DNA of 64,000 nucleotides, from NCBI RefSeq assembly GCF_000010805.1, contig NC_012522.1, forward strand, positions 6,882,001-6,946,000, written 5' to 3'. The position numbers and the translations under genes were made by a program. The notes under the pieces were generated by a model. That model was given only the letters and a program-made list of their open reading frames with translations, did no database searches and was not told the origin of the DNA. Each line of letters opens with the position of its first letter. Position 1 is the first letter of the stretch. Shown here piece after piece: positions 34,662-43,226 of the stretch. The DNA is from Rhodococcus opacus B4 (GTDB lineage Bacteria > Actinomycetota > Actinomycetes > Mycobacteriales > Mycobacteriaceae).

Positions 34662-35906
34662 TCAGACCTTCCGCAGGCGGGCCTCGAACTCCCGCTCGAG
34701 CGTCCGCCACGCCTCGGCCTCGGCGTCGAAGGGCGCGCTCGGCGCCATCCGCGTCGGGTCCGGGTTGAGGACGAACGAGACGTACCAGCCCAGCGGCTCG
34801 GACGAGGCGAGTGCGGTTTCCACCGAATCGTCGTCAGCGAAATCGGCTGCATCGGTGAACAATTCGACCGCAAGGTCCAGCTGGTCCGCGTCGACGGCCT
34901 CCGGGCCGGCGGCCAGGTCGTCGGCGAGACCGGGCAGGACGTACACATTCTCGTCGGTGACCTCGACCTCGAGCGACCCGTCGACGGCCGCGACCTGGAT
35001 CTCCTCGTACGTGCTGACCTGCGCGAGGGCGTGCTCGTGGTTGTCGGCGAGGTACCGGGCCAGTGCCCGTTCGGACGTGAACACGAAGATCGCGCCGTCA
35101 CGGCCGAGGAAGATCGCGTCGTCGTCGAGGTAGCACCGGAGCGTGAAGTACGTCTCCCCGGACGTGATGATCTTGACTGGGTCGACACCCACCGCACCCC
35201 AGAACGAGTCGTCCTCCTCGTCGTCCTCGGTCCCCAGGTCGAGTGCGACGAACTCCTCGTCCTCCTCGGCCTCCTCCGCGACGTCGTCCACGTCGACGGT
35301 GTTCTCGTCGGCCGCCACCAGTTCGGCCTCGGCCACGGCCACCGCCTCGGCGTCCACCTCGGGGGTGGCGACGATGTTGTCGACGGCATCGAGGACGTCG
35401 TCCCAGCCCTTCGCGATCGCGGTCCCGATCTGCGCCCACAGTTCCTCGCCCTCGCGTCCCTCGAAGGCGCTGGCGCCTGCGGGGAGCGCACCGAGAATGG
35501 GGTTCGCGTTGAAGAACTTGGTGACCGCGTCGAGTTCGCAGACCTCGCCGATATTGCGCACCATGTTGAGCGTGTCTTCGAGTTCGCTCACGACGAGAGC
35601 CTCGGGGTCGCTCGCCGCCAGCTCGGGCACACCGATCAGATCGAAGCAGAAGTTCTCGTCGGGCTCGAGCTCGGCGGCGGAGAGCCCGGACACCACGCCC
35701 CAGGCGGGGTGCTCGACGAGATCGTTGTCGGTATTCGTGCGGATGAAGGCAGCGAGTTCTGCCACTGATTCGAACCCGTACAGGTCTTCCTCGTGACCAA
35801 GGAATGCTTCCCACTCGTCGTCGCCTTCACGCCACCGTGGTGCCCACAGTGTCACGAGGTCGCCGTCGGTGAGACCGAGTTCGATCGGGACGATGTCTCC
35901 AGCCAT
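34662..35906 (-). CDS. Acidic conserved actinobacterial protein (Rv3311-like)
   Basis: A 414-residue soluble protein with no signal peptide or helix. It is very acidic: residues about 205-260 hold long Asp/Glu runs, probably a disordered linker between an N-terminal and a C-terminal domain. The place beside add and upp matches the M. tuberculosis gene Rv3311, which has similar length. Relatives are sometimes labelled primosomal protein, but I see no helicase or DNA-binding motif that supports that. The function is unknown. Confidence 0.75.
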   Translation of the reverse strand: MAGDIVPIELGLTDGDLVTLWAPRWREGDDEWEAFLGHEEDLYGFESVAELAAFIRTNTDNDLVEHPAWGVVSGLSAAELEPDENFCFDLIGVPELAASDPEALVVSELEDTLNMVRNIGEVCELDAVTKFFNANPILGALPAGASAFEGREGEELWAQIGTAIAKGWDDVLDAVDNIVATPEVDAEAVAVAEAELVAADENTVDVDDVAEEAEEDEEFVALDLGTEDDEEDDSFWGAVGVDPVKIITSGETYFTLRCYLDDDAIFLGRDGAIFVFTSERALARYLADNHEHALAQVSTYEEIQVAAVDGSLEVEVTDENVYVLPGLADDLAAGPEAVDADQLDLAVELFTDAADFADDDSVETALASSEPLGWYVSFVLNPDPTRMAPSAPFDAEAEAWRTLEREFEARLRKV

Positions 35907-36029
35907 GGCGCGAAGCCTATCGACCCCGCGGCCAAAGTTATACCCGGGCTGTGTGCGGACCGTTTCCGGTACCCGTCGCCGCGGCCCGACGTCGTCGGCC
36001 CGACCGTCCCCGACTCCGCCGGCCGAGGG

Positions 36030-36335
36030 TCACACCTTCCCGAACCCGTCCTGCAGCGCCGTCATGACCCGGGTGCGCTGTTCGGTGGCGAGCCGGGCCG
36101 CCTCCTGGGTGGTGCTGGTGATCATCGCCGCGAGGGTGCGGGCGTCGAGGCTCGAGATGGAGTCGTCCATCCACAGACCGGTCAGCGTGCCGTTCCCGTC
36201 GACCTCGGCCGTCACCTGGTCGGACTCGCTCGACGCCCGCGCCGTGATCGACTGCAACCCGGCGAGGGCCTCCTCGAGCAGATTCACCTGTTCGGTGGCC
36301 CGCCCGACGATCGCATCCATGTCGTGTTCGCTCAC
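36030..36335 (-). CDS. YbaB/EbfC-family protein
   Basis: A 101-residue protein with the YbaB pattern: an N-terminal helix (DAIVGRATEQVNLLEEALAG), a central V-x-V-D-GNG-L strand and a C-terminal helix (LAAMITSTTQEAARLATEQ). YbaB proteins bind DNA as dimers, while actinobacterial copies often sit beside type VII secretion genes. The GTG overlaps the previous gene by four bases (GTGA), making this the last gene of a four-gene cassette. Confidence 0.65.
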   Translation of the reverse strand: MSEHDMDAIVGRATEQVNLLEEALAGLQSITARASSESDQVTAEVDGNGTLTGLWMDDSISSLDARTLAAMITSTTQEAARLATEQRTRVMTALQDGFGKV

Positions 36336-36688
36336 AGCGGTCGCATCCAGCTCGTCGGGGTGGGTTCTTCCTCGTCCTCGATCGCCTGCGCGGCGGCGAC
36401 GTCGGCGCGCGTGGGCAGACCGAGCTTGTCGAGGATCTCGGCGGGCATGCCGTCCCGGGCGAGTTCGTCGCGTCGGCGCGCCCCGGCCTCCATCGCCGAG
36501 CGCCTGCAGAGTGTCAGGATCTCGTCCGCGAGCCGCTGGCCACCGTACCGGAGTTCGCGCGGATCGATGCGGAGGTCGAGCGGCAGGCCCTGCTCGGTCG
36601 TGCGGACCGAGACGGTGCCGGAGCGATTGCTGACTGCGGCCGTCGTGCCGGCCGGGGGCGGGGTGGGGGGAAACATGATTCCTGTCAT
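36332..36688 (-). CDS. Small protein, possible divergent YbaB-like partner
   Basis: A 118-residue protein with a Pro-rich N-terminus, then GTVSVRTTEQGLPLDLRIDPREL and a helix ILTLCRRSAMEAGARRRDEL, which resembles the strand-helix half of YbaB proteins. It has no signal peptide. The ATG overlaps the end of the peptidase gene by four bases (ATGA). The YbaB link is weak and the function is unknown. It may pair with the next gene product. Confidence 0.55.
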   Translation of the reverse strand: MTGIMFPPTPPPAGTTAAVSNRSGTVSVRTTEQGLPLDLRIDPRELRYGGQRLADEILTLCRRSAMEAGARRRDELARDGMPAEILDKLGLPTRADVAAAQAIEDEEEPTPTSWMRPL

Positions 36689-37875
36689 TCCGTGGGTCGG
36701 TAGAAGCCGTAGAAGCCCATGCCGCTGTTGCTGGTTCGGATCGGACCGACCTGCACGGGATCACCGGCCTCGACGAGTTGACCGTTGCCGATCACCATCG
36801 CCACGTGCCCGTCCCACACGGCGAGGTCGCCGGGCATCAGGTCGCCCGGGTCGACGGCGGTGCCGACGTTCTGCTCCTGCGCCAGGCGCGGAAGACCGAC
36901 GCCCGCTTCGCCGTACGCCCACTGCGTCAGCCCGCTGCAATCGAGGCCCTCGCCGGGCGACGTCCCGCCCCAGACGTACGGGACACCCTGCTGCGACAGC
37001 GCGTTGCGCACGGCGTCGGCCGCCTCCTTGTTGGGGGCGACGGCGGTGCTGCCGTCGGGCAGGACCACCTCGACGCCCTCGCCGCCGTGGGCGGGGTCCG
37101 GGGCGGACGGCCCGTGACCGGTGCCTCCCGATCTGCCGGTGAGCGAATCCGCCCGGGACCCGCCCGCCGCGCGCCCGCCCGACGAGTGCGCGGCCGGGGC
37201 GGAGATGCTCGTCAGGCCCGACATCGGCGACGTCCCCGAGGAACTCGCGAACCCGGACGCCGCACGGCTCACCGCGTCCGAGCCCACGGGCGCGACGGGG
37301 GCGGCGGAGGCGGGCGCCGTGCTCGCCGCGGTCGTGCTCGCGGGTGCGGTGGCGGCGGGTGCGGACGGGACGTTTTCGGCCGGGGTGAGGGTGACCATCT
37401 TCCCGGTCTGCTCGGCGAGTTCGGCCCGCACCTTCGCGACGACCGCGGTGGCCCGGCCGAGGTGGTCGAGTGCCGCTGCGACGATCATCGCCTGACCGGG
37501 CGGGGTGGCCAGGGCGGGTCCGGCCGCGACCGCGAGGGAGATGAACGACTGCAGGATGTCCTGCAACTGCAGCATTCCGGCCCGGACGAACTCGGAGGCT
37601 TCGGCGACGACGGCCGCCATGTCGTTGCCGCGATCGGAGACCGCGACCGTCGCGCGCTGCGCTTCCTCGGTCTTCACGATCGCACCGGTGCCGCCCCTGC
37701 CCTGCCAGTCGCCGTAGATCGAGCTGATGCCGGCACGGCCGGTGCCGTGCACCGCGTCGATGGCGACCGAGGACGCGCGCAGGGCGTCGGCGGGACCGCC
37801 CGCCGGAAGGACTCCGCTGCCGAACGCCCCGAGCAGATCGAGGATCGGGCGGGTGAGGAGGTCGATGGGGATCAC
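36685..37875 (-). CDS. WXG-type domain fused to NlpC/P60 cell-wall peptidase
   Basis: A 396-residue protein in three parts. Residues 1-160 are helical with a W57-Q-G59 turn, like WXG100/ESX partners. Residues 165-265 are Ala/Ser/Pro/Gly-rich linker. Residues 285-396 are an NlpC/P60 (C40) domain with catalytic C313 (LDCSGLTQWAY) and H357 (WDGHVAMV), expected to cut peptidoglycan stem peptides. There is no signal peptide, so the WXG part may direct export by a type VII system. The GTG start follows the EspC-like gene by 2 bp, and a long frame upstream is a shadow. Confidence 0.8.
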   Translation of the reverse strand: MIPIDLLTRPILDLLGAFGSGVLPAGGPADALRASSVAIDAVHGTGRAGISSIYGDWQGRGGTGAIVKTEEAQRATVAVSDRGNDMAAVVAEASEFVRAGMLQLQDILQSFISLAVAAGPALATPPGQAMIVAAALDHLGRATAVVAKVRAELAEQTGKMVTLTPAENVPSAPAATAPASTTAASTAPASAAPVAPVGSDAVSRAASGFASSSGTSPMSGLTSISAPAAHSSGGRAAGGSRADSLTGRSGGTGHGPSAPDPAHGGEGVEVVLPDGSTAVAPNKEAADAVRNALSQQGVPYVWGGTSPGEGLDCSGLTQWAYGEAGVGLPRLAQEQNVGTAVDPGDLMPGDLAVWDGHVAMVIGNGQLVEAGDPVQVGPIRTSNSGMGFYGFYRPTE

Positions 37876-37877
37876 GG

Positions 37878-38201
37878 TCAGGCCTCCAGCCCGACCGCGT
37901 CCGCGGCGAGCGCGGCCGTCGTGGCCAGCTCGGTGCCCTCGTACGCGGCGGCATTCGCGAGCGCAGTCGCGCTGATTCCGCCGAGTACGCCGGACAGCTT
38001 CTCGATGGAGGCCAGGTGCGCGGCGTGCGCGGTGGCGAAGGCGGCCACGAAGTCGCCGCCGATCACCCCGAAGACCGGACCGAGCAGCAGCGGTCCCGCG
38101 GCGGCGGCCCCGAGACCCGCGGCCTGCATCTCCACGGACATGGTCGCGGCCGTGGCCGCGAACTCGGCGATACTCGCGGTATCCGCCCTCAAGTCGTTCA
38201 T
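37878..38201 (-). CDS. EspC-like type VII secretion target
   Basis: A 107-residue, Ala-rich helical protein of the EspC/DUF2580 type. Two long helices are joined by a Gly-Pro turn (GPLLLGPVFGVIGGDF), and a YxxxE export signal (Y87, E91) lies after the second helix. No signal peptide is present. The ATG at 38201 sits 5-6 nt after a run of six Gs. One two codons earlier is possible. It heads the cassette with the NlpC/P60 gene 2 bp behind, the usual arrangement for a co-secreted pair. The ESX machinery itself is not in this window. Confidence 0.7.
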   Translation of the reverse strand: MNDLRADTASIAEFAATAATMSVEMQAAGLGAAAAGPLLLGPVFGVIGGDFVAAFATAHAAHLASIEKLSGVLGGISATALANAAAYEGTELATTAALAADAVGLEA

Positions 38202-38321
38202 CGTCATCCCCCCAGTCGGATTTGATACCGGTCACCATATTGGACGCGGGGGACAGGTGATCGGTTCCACCCCCGATCCGCCGAGAATGGCGCTCCTGCG
38301 AAATCTCGACGCGCGCCCGCT

Positions 38322-38327
38322 TATTCT
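38322..38327 (+). promoter_or_regulatory. -10 element of upp, leaderless type
   Basis: TATTCT lies 6 nt before the upp ATG at 38334, with no Shine-Dalgarno. Confidence 0.5.
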
Positions 38328-38333
38328 TCGAGC

Positions 38334-38957
38334 ATGAACACGCACGTCGTCGACCACCCGCTCGCAGCGGTCCTCCTGACCACGATGCGCGATGCGCGCA
38401 GCGACAATGCGACATTCCGCGCGGCCCTGCGAAGGCTGACCCACATGCTGGTGTACGAGGCGATGCGCGAGGCTCCGGTCGAGACGTTCGACGTGGTCAC
38501 GCCCATCGCGACCACCGACGGGGTGCGGCTGAGCCATCCGCCGCTGCTCGTCCCGGTCCTGCGCGCGGGGCTGGGCATGGTCGAGCAGGCCAGCAGCCTG
38601 ATCCCGCAGGCGCGAGTCGGTTTCGTCGGCATGGCCCGCGACGAGGACACGCATCTGCCGGTGCCGTATCTCGAGTCGCTTCCCGCGGACCTGTCCGGTA
38701 TCCCGGTCTATGTCCTCGACCCGATGCTGGCCACCGGCGGTTCGATGGTGCACACGATCGACCTGCTCGTCGCCCGCGGCGCCACGGACGTCACCGCCGT
38801 GTGCGTCGTCGCGGCGCCCGAAGGCGTCGCGGCCCTCACCGCGTCCGGTCATCCCGTGCGACTGGTCACCGCGGCGGTCGACGAGGGACTGAACGGGGAC
38901 GCGTTCATCGTTCCCGGCCTCGGCGACGCCGGCGACCGGCAGTTCGGACCGCGCTGA
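38334..38957 (+). CDS. upp: Uracil phosphoribosyltransferase
   Basis: A 207-residue enzyme making UMP from uracil and PRPP. The PRPP loop is VYVLDPMLATGGSM, with VPVLRAGLGMVE before it and the uracil site near the C-terminal GDAGDRQFG. The start follows a -10 box at leaderless distance. It converges on pmmB with 8 bp between the stops, and I see no hairpin there. Confidence 0.95.
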   Translation: MNTHVVDHPLAAVLLTTMRDARSDNATFRAALRRLTHMLVYEAMREAPVETFDVVTPIATTDGVRLSHPPLLVPVLRAGLGMVEQASSLIPQARVGFVGMARDEDTHLPVPYLESLPADLSGIPVYVLDPMLATGGSMVHTIDLLVARGATDVTAVCVVAAPEGVAALTASGHPVRLVTAAVDEGLNGDAFIVPGLGDAGDRQFGPR

Positions 38958-38965
38958 CGCCCCGG

Positions 38966-40555
38966 CTACAGGGCTTCGGCGAACTCGCGCAACAGGTCCA
39001 ACCGCGTCTCGGCCGTCTTACGCGCCGCGGGTAGCGCCGACCGATCCGGCACCGGGACGACCACCTCCAGGTAGCACTTGAGCTTGGGTTCGGTCCCGGA
39101 GGGACGCACGACCACCCGGACGGTCGACCCGGCGAGGACGACGGCGTCGGTGCGGGACTGCCCGCGCAGTTCCGCGAGATCGGTGGTCGCGACGGGCTCG
39201 CCGGCCAGTTCGGCCGGCAGCTCCGCCCGCAGCCGCCGCATCATCTCGGTGATGTCCGTGAGATCGGTGACGCGGCGCGACACCTGGTCTCCGGCGTGCA
39301 GCCCGAATTCGAGCGCGTAGTCGTCCAGCCGGTCGAGGAGTGTCGCCCCCTCCGCCCGCAGGGTCGCCGCGAGGTCGGCGGCCACCACTGCCGCGGAGAT
39401 ACCGTCCTTGTCGCGCACCGACTCCGGGTCGACGCAGTGACCGATCGCCTCCTCGTACGCGTAGACGAGACCCTCGCCTGCCCGGACGAGCCACTTGAAC
39501 CCGGTGAGGGTGCGGGCGAAGCGGGCGCCGCGGGCCGCGGCGAGCTTCCCGAGGAGTGCGGACGAGACGATCGTCGTCGCGACGAGTGGATCCGAGGGGG
39601 CGGAGGCGAGGACGTGGTCGCCGAGCAGCACACCGGTCTCGTCTCCGCGGAGCATCCGCCAGCCGTCCGGCCCGCGCACCCCGACCGCGCACCGGTCCGC
39701 GTCGGGGTCGAGGGCCAGCGCGAGGTCGGCGTCGACGTCCGCGGCGAGCGCGAGGACGGCGTCCGAGGCGCCCGGCTCCTCGGGATTGGGGAACTCGACG
39801 GTCGGAAAGTCCGGGTCGGGGTCGAACTGCGCGGCGACGGTGTGGACGTCGGTGAACCCGGCGGATTTCAGTGCGGCGAGCGCGGTCTCGCCGCCGACGC
39901 CGTGCATGGCGGTGAGCGCGATCCGCACGGATCGCGACCCGCCCCGGGGCAGGGACGCGACCCGGTCGACGTAGCGGTCGAGGAGCTCCCCGGACACCGG
40001 GGTCACCGGCGTCCGGGGCACGAGATCCGCCCGCCCGATCCGGGCGATCGCCGCCTCGATCTCCCGGTCGGACGGCGAGATCAACTGGGCGCCGCCGTCG
40101 AGGTAGACCTTGTATCCGTTGTCGGCGGCGGGATTGTGGGAGGCGGTGATCTGCACGCCGGCCGCGGCCCGGAGGCGGCGGACCGCGAACGCGACGAGCG
40201 GTGTGGGCAGGGGACGGGGGAGCAGGACGACCGAGAATCCCGCAGCCGCCAGCACTTCCGCGGCCGCGACGGCGAACTTCTCCGATCCGTGCCGCGCGTC
40301 GCGCCCGACGACGACCGTGGAGCCGCCCAGGCAGCGGTCCTTCAGCCACGCGCCCAGCCCGGCGGTCGTGCGGATCACGACGGCGAGGTTCATGCCGTTC
40401 GGGCCCGCCCGCACCGGGCCGCGCAGTCCCGCGGTCCCGAAACTCAGCGGCGCGGCGAAGCGGTCGGCGAGTTCGCCGGCGGGCAGGCTCGCGAGTTCCG
40501 CCCGGGTGACGGGGTCGGGATCGGCGTCGATCCAGTCCGAGATCGGATCGTTCAC
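38966..40555 (-). CDS. pmmB: Phosphomannomutase/phosphoglucomutase-type phosphosugar mutase
   Basis: A 529-residue alpha-D-phosphohexomutase. The phosphoserine loop is ITASHNP, the metal loop is DPDADRC, and the phosphate-binding domain ends with RPSGTEPKLKCY. The opening FGTAGLRGPVRAGPNGMN is characteristic of the PmmB/PGM2-like branch, some of which act on phosphoribose or phosphodeoxyribose. Its four-base overlap (GTGA) with the purine nucleoside phosphorylase gene suggests that it handles the ribose-1-phosphate made there. Substrate choice is inferred. Confidence 0.88.
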   Translation of the reverse strand: MNDPISDWIDADPDPVTRAELASLPAGELADRFAAPLSFGTAGLRGPVRAGPNGMNLAVVIRTTAGLGAWLKDRCLGGSTVVVGRDARHGSEKFAVAAAEVLAAAGFSVVLLPRPLPTPLVAFAVRRLRAAAGVQITASHNPAADNGYKVYLDGGAQLISPSDREIEAAIARIGRADLVPRTPVTPVSGELLDRYVDRVASLPRGGSRSVRIALTAMHGVGGETALAALKSAGFTDVHTVAAQFDPDPDFPTVEFPNPEEPGASDAVLALAADVDADLALALDPDADRCAVGVRGPDGWRMLRGDETGVLLGDHVLASAPSDPLVATTIVSSALLGKLAAARGARFARTLTGFKWLVRAGEGLVYAYEEAIGHCVDPESVRDKDGISAAVVAADLAATLRAEGATLLDRLDDYALEFGLHAGDQVSRRVTDLTDITEMMRRLRAELPAELAGEPVATTDLAELRGQSRTDAVVLAGSTVRVVVRPSGTEPKLKCYLEVVVPVPDRSALPAARKTAETRLDLLREFAEAL

Positions 40556-41334
40556 AAGCGCTCCACCAGTTCTCGCAGGAGCCCGCCCATACGATCGGCG
40601 GACGCCCGGCCCGCGGCGAGGACCTCCTCGTGGTTCAGGTGCTCGCCGGTGATGCCTGCCGCGAGGTTCGTCACCATCGAGATCCCGAGGACCCGGGCGC
40701 CGAGCGCCCGCGCCGCGATCGTCTCGTGGACGGTGGACATCCCGACGAGGTCGGCGCCCAACGTCCGCAGCATGCGGATCTCGGCCGGGGTCTCGTAGTG
40801 CGGGCCGGGCAGACCGGCGTAGACGCCTTCGGTGAGCGATCCGTCGATGTCGTGGGCGAGGGCCCGCAGTTCGGGGTCGTACGCGTCGACGAGGTCCACG
40901 AACTCGGCGCCCACGAGTGGCGACCGCGCCGTGAGGTTGAGGTGATCGCTGATCAGCACCGGCTGTCCGACGGTGAAGTCCTCGCGGATTCCCCCCGCGG
41001 CGTTCGTCAGGATGACGGTCGACGCCCCGGCGGCGACGGCCGTCCGCACCGGGTGGACGACGGACGACAGGGGATGCCCCTCGTAGGCGTGGGTGCGGCC
41101 GAGCAGGACGAGGATCCGCTTGCCGCCCACCTCCACGGACCGGATCGTTCCGGCGTGTCCCGCGGCGGACGGCGGTGTGAACCCCGGCAGGTCGGCCATC
41201 GGGACAGTGCAGAGTGATTCGCCGAACCGGTCGGCGGCGGCATTCCACCCCGATCCGAGGACGACGGCGATCGAGTGTTCTGCGCAGTTCGTGTGCGCGG
41301 CGAGCGCGGCGGCCGCGGCGTCTGGCGTTCCCAT
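40552..41334 (-). CDS. punA: Purine nucleoside phosphorylase (trimeric type)
   Basis: A 260-residue enzyme splitting inosine and guanosine to base and ribose-1-phosphate. It has the phosphate loop VLGSGWN, the His motif GRTHAYEGH, TNAAGG, the Glu in PGPHYETPAE and MSTVHE. The ATG at 41334 is chosen because a GTG at 41352 would leave only 2 bp to the divergent gene. It is coupled to pmmB. Mycobacterial annotation calls the same gene deoD. Confidence 0.93.
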   Translation of the reverse strand: MGTPDAAAAALAAHTNCAEHSIAVVLGSGWNAAADRFGESLCTVPMADLPGFTPPSAAGHAGTIRSVEVGGKRILVLLGRTHAYEGHPLSSVVHPVRTAVAAGASTVILTNAAGGIREDFTVGQPVLISDHLNLTARSPLVGAEFVDLVDAYDPELRALAHDIDGSLTEGVYAGLPGPHYETPAEIRMLRTLGADLVGMSTVHETIAARALGARVLGISMVTNLAAGITGEHLNHEEVLAAGRASADRMGGLLRELVERL

Positions 41335-41341
41335 GAGGCGA

Positions 41342-41347
41342 TAGTCT
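41342..41347 (+). promoter_or_regulatory. -10 element of the crotonase gene, leaderless type
   Basis: TAGTCT lies 7 nt before the ATG at 41355. The 20-bp gap to the divergent punA start must serve both directions. Confidence 0.45.
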
Positions 41348-41354
41348 TCCACTC

Positions 41355-42053
41355 ATGCCCCATCTCGATCGCGACGGCGACGTATTCATCCTGTACCTCG
41401 GCAACGAGGGCGAGACGGACAACGAGAACCGCTTCCATCCGGATTGGATCGACGCCACCCACGCCGCGCTGGACGAGGTCGAAGCCTCCGAGGGGCCCGC
41501 AGCGCTGGTGACGACCGCGACGGGCAAGTTCTTCACGAACGGTCTGGACACCACGTGGATCTTCGCCAACACGGACAAGCTCCCCGAGTATCTCGACCGC
41601 GTGCACACGATCTACAGCCGCCTGCTCGCGTTTCCGATGGCGACCGTCGCCGCCGTCCAGGGGCACGCTTTCGGTGCCGGCGCGATGCTCGCCACCTCGC
41701 ACGACTTCCGGGTGATGCGCGCCGACCGCGGGTTCTACTGCCTTCCCGAGGTGTCGCTGAACATGCCGTTCACCGTGGGGATGTCGGCGCTCCTGAACAC
41801 GCGCCTGCCCAAGCAGACCGCGGTCGAGGCGATGACGACGGGTCGCCGTTTCGGCGGTTCCGACGCGCTCGCCGCGGGCATCGTCGATCAGATCGAGCAG
41901 GGGGAGGCCGTCCTCTCCGCCGCCGTGACACGGGCCGCCGCGCTCACCGCCACCCGTGGCGCCAACCTGGCCGGGATCAAGCGCGGAATCCATCACGACG
42001 CCCTCGCCGCGCTCGCCGCGGCGACGGACAAGAGCAACTTCAGCTTCGGGTGA
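41355..42053 (+). CDS. Enoyl-CoA hydratase/isomerase family protein
   Basis: A 232-residue crotonase-fold protein. Oxyanion-hole segments appear as GKFFTNGLDTTW and GHAFGAGAML. The usual acidic hydratase residues are not clear, and FYCLPEVSLNMPF resembles eukaryotic-like delta3-delta2 enoyl-CoA isomerases, so isomerase is at least as likely as hydratase. It stands before the amidohydrolase pair with a 12-bp gap, but shares no obvious pathway with it. Confidence 0.8.
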   Translation: MPHLDRDGDVFILYLGNEGETDNENRFHPDWIDATHAALDEVEASEGPAALVTTATGKFFTNGLDTTWIFANTDKLPEYLDRVHTIYSRLLAFPMATVAAVQGHAFGAGAMLATSHDFRVMRADRGFYCLPEVSLNMPFTVGMSALLNTRLPKQTAVEAMTTGRRFGGSDALAAGIVDQIEQGEAVLSAAVTRAAALTATRGANLAGIKRGIHHDALAALAAATDKSNFSFG

Positions 42054-42065
42054 GAGAATGAGCAC

Positions 42066-43226
42066 GTGAATGCGGATGTCGAGGCGGCGGTCAGGTCAAT
42101 CGAGACCGATCTGATCGCGCTGTCCCATTCGATCCACAGCGAACCGGAACTCGCCTTCGAGGAGTTCCGGAGCGTCGCGAAGATCACCGAACTGCTCAAA
42201 CGCAGCGGGTTCGACGTGCGCACGGGCATCGCGGACCTGCCGACGGCGTTCGACGCCACGTTCGGCAGCGGCGACCTCGTCATCGGCATCTGCGCCGAAT
42301 ACGACGCGCTGCCGGAGATCGGGCACGCCTGCGGCCACAACATCATCGCGGCGTCCGCGGTCGGCGCCGGAGTCGCGCTCGCCACGGTGGCCGAACGACT
42401 CGGGATCACGGTGCGGGTCATCGGGACGCCCGCGGAGGAGAGCGGCGGCGGGAAGATCGCCATGCTCGAGAAGGGTGTCTTCGACGGGGTCGCGGCCGCC
42501 CTGATGGTGCACCCGGGTCCGATCGACATCACGGGAGCGACCTCGCTCGCGCTGGCCGACATCGCGGTCACGTTCAACGGCCGCGAAGCGCACGCGTCGG
42601 CCGCGCCGGAGTTCGGGCGCAACGCCGCCGACGCCGCGACCGTCGCCCAGGTCGGTATCGGCCTGCTGCGCCAACATCTCTCGCCGGGACAGCAGATCCA
42701 CGGCATCGTCTCCGACGGCGGCACCGCGCCCAACATCGTTCCCGCCCGCTCCGAAATGCTGTACTACCTGCGTGCCGAGACGGCGTGGGCGCTGTCCGAG
42801 CTGTCGGCCCGCGCGGAAGCGTGCTTCGCGGCCGGGGCACTCGCCACCGGGTGCACCCACGAGATCCGCACGGTGTCGCCGACGTACACGGAACTGACAC
42901 CGGACCCCTGGCTGGTGGCGACGTACCGGGAGCAGATCCTCGACATGGGACGGACGCCGTTGCCGCTCGAATGGGAAGGCGTCCGCCCGCTGGGCAGCAC
43001 CGACATGGGCAACGTCACCAACGTCCTGCCCGGAATTCACCCGATCATCGGCCTCGACTCCGGAGGTGCGGTGACGCATCAGCCGCAGTTCGCGGCGGCG
43101 TGCATCACCGAATCCGCCGACCTTGCCGTGATCGACGGAGCGATTGCCCTGGCTCGCACGGCAGTTCGCGCTGCGACGGACGACACACAGCGGGTGCGGC
43201 TGTTGGAAGGAGTTGATCGCCGGTGA
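42066..43226 (+). CDS. amiB1: M20-family amidohydrolase AmiB1
   Basis: A 386-residue metallopeptidase-fold amidohydrolase. Metal ligands lie in GHACGHNI, EESGGG and the terminal THQPQF, and the dimerisation domain includes GREAHASAAPE. Family members hydrolyse N-acyl amino acids or aminobenzoyl-glutamate. The substrate here is unknown. It starts at GTG with a -10-like box close by. It overlaps amiA1 by four bases (GTGA), the same pair as in mycobacteria. Confidence 0.87.
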   Translation: MNADVEAAVRSIETDLIALSHSIHSEPELAFEEFRSVAKITELLKRSGFDVRTGIADLPTAFDATFGSGDLVIGICAEYDALPEIGHACGHNIIAASAVGAGVALATVAERLGITVRVIGTPAEESGGGKIAMLEKGVFDGVAAALMVHPGPIDITGATSLALADIAVTFNGREAHASAAPEFGRNAADAATVAQVGIGLLRQHLSPGQQIHGIVSDGGTAPNIVPARSEMLYYLRAETAWALSELSARAEACFAAGALATGCTHEIRTVSPTYTELTPDPWLVATYREQILDMGRTPLPLEWEGVRPLGSTDMGNVTNVLPGIHPIIGLDSGGAVTHQPQFAAACITESADLAVIDGAIALARTAVRAATDDTQRVRLLEGVDRR

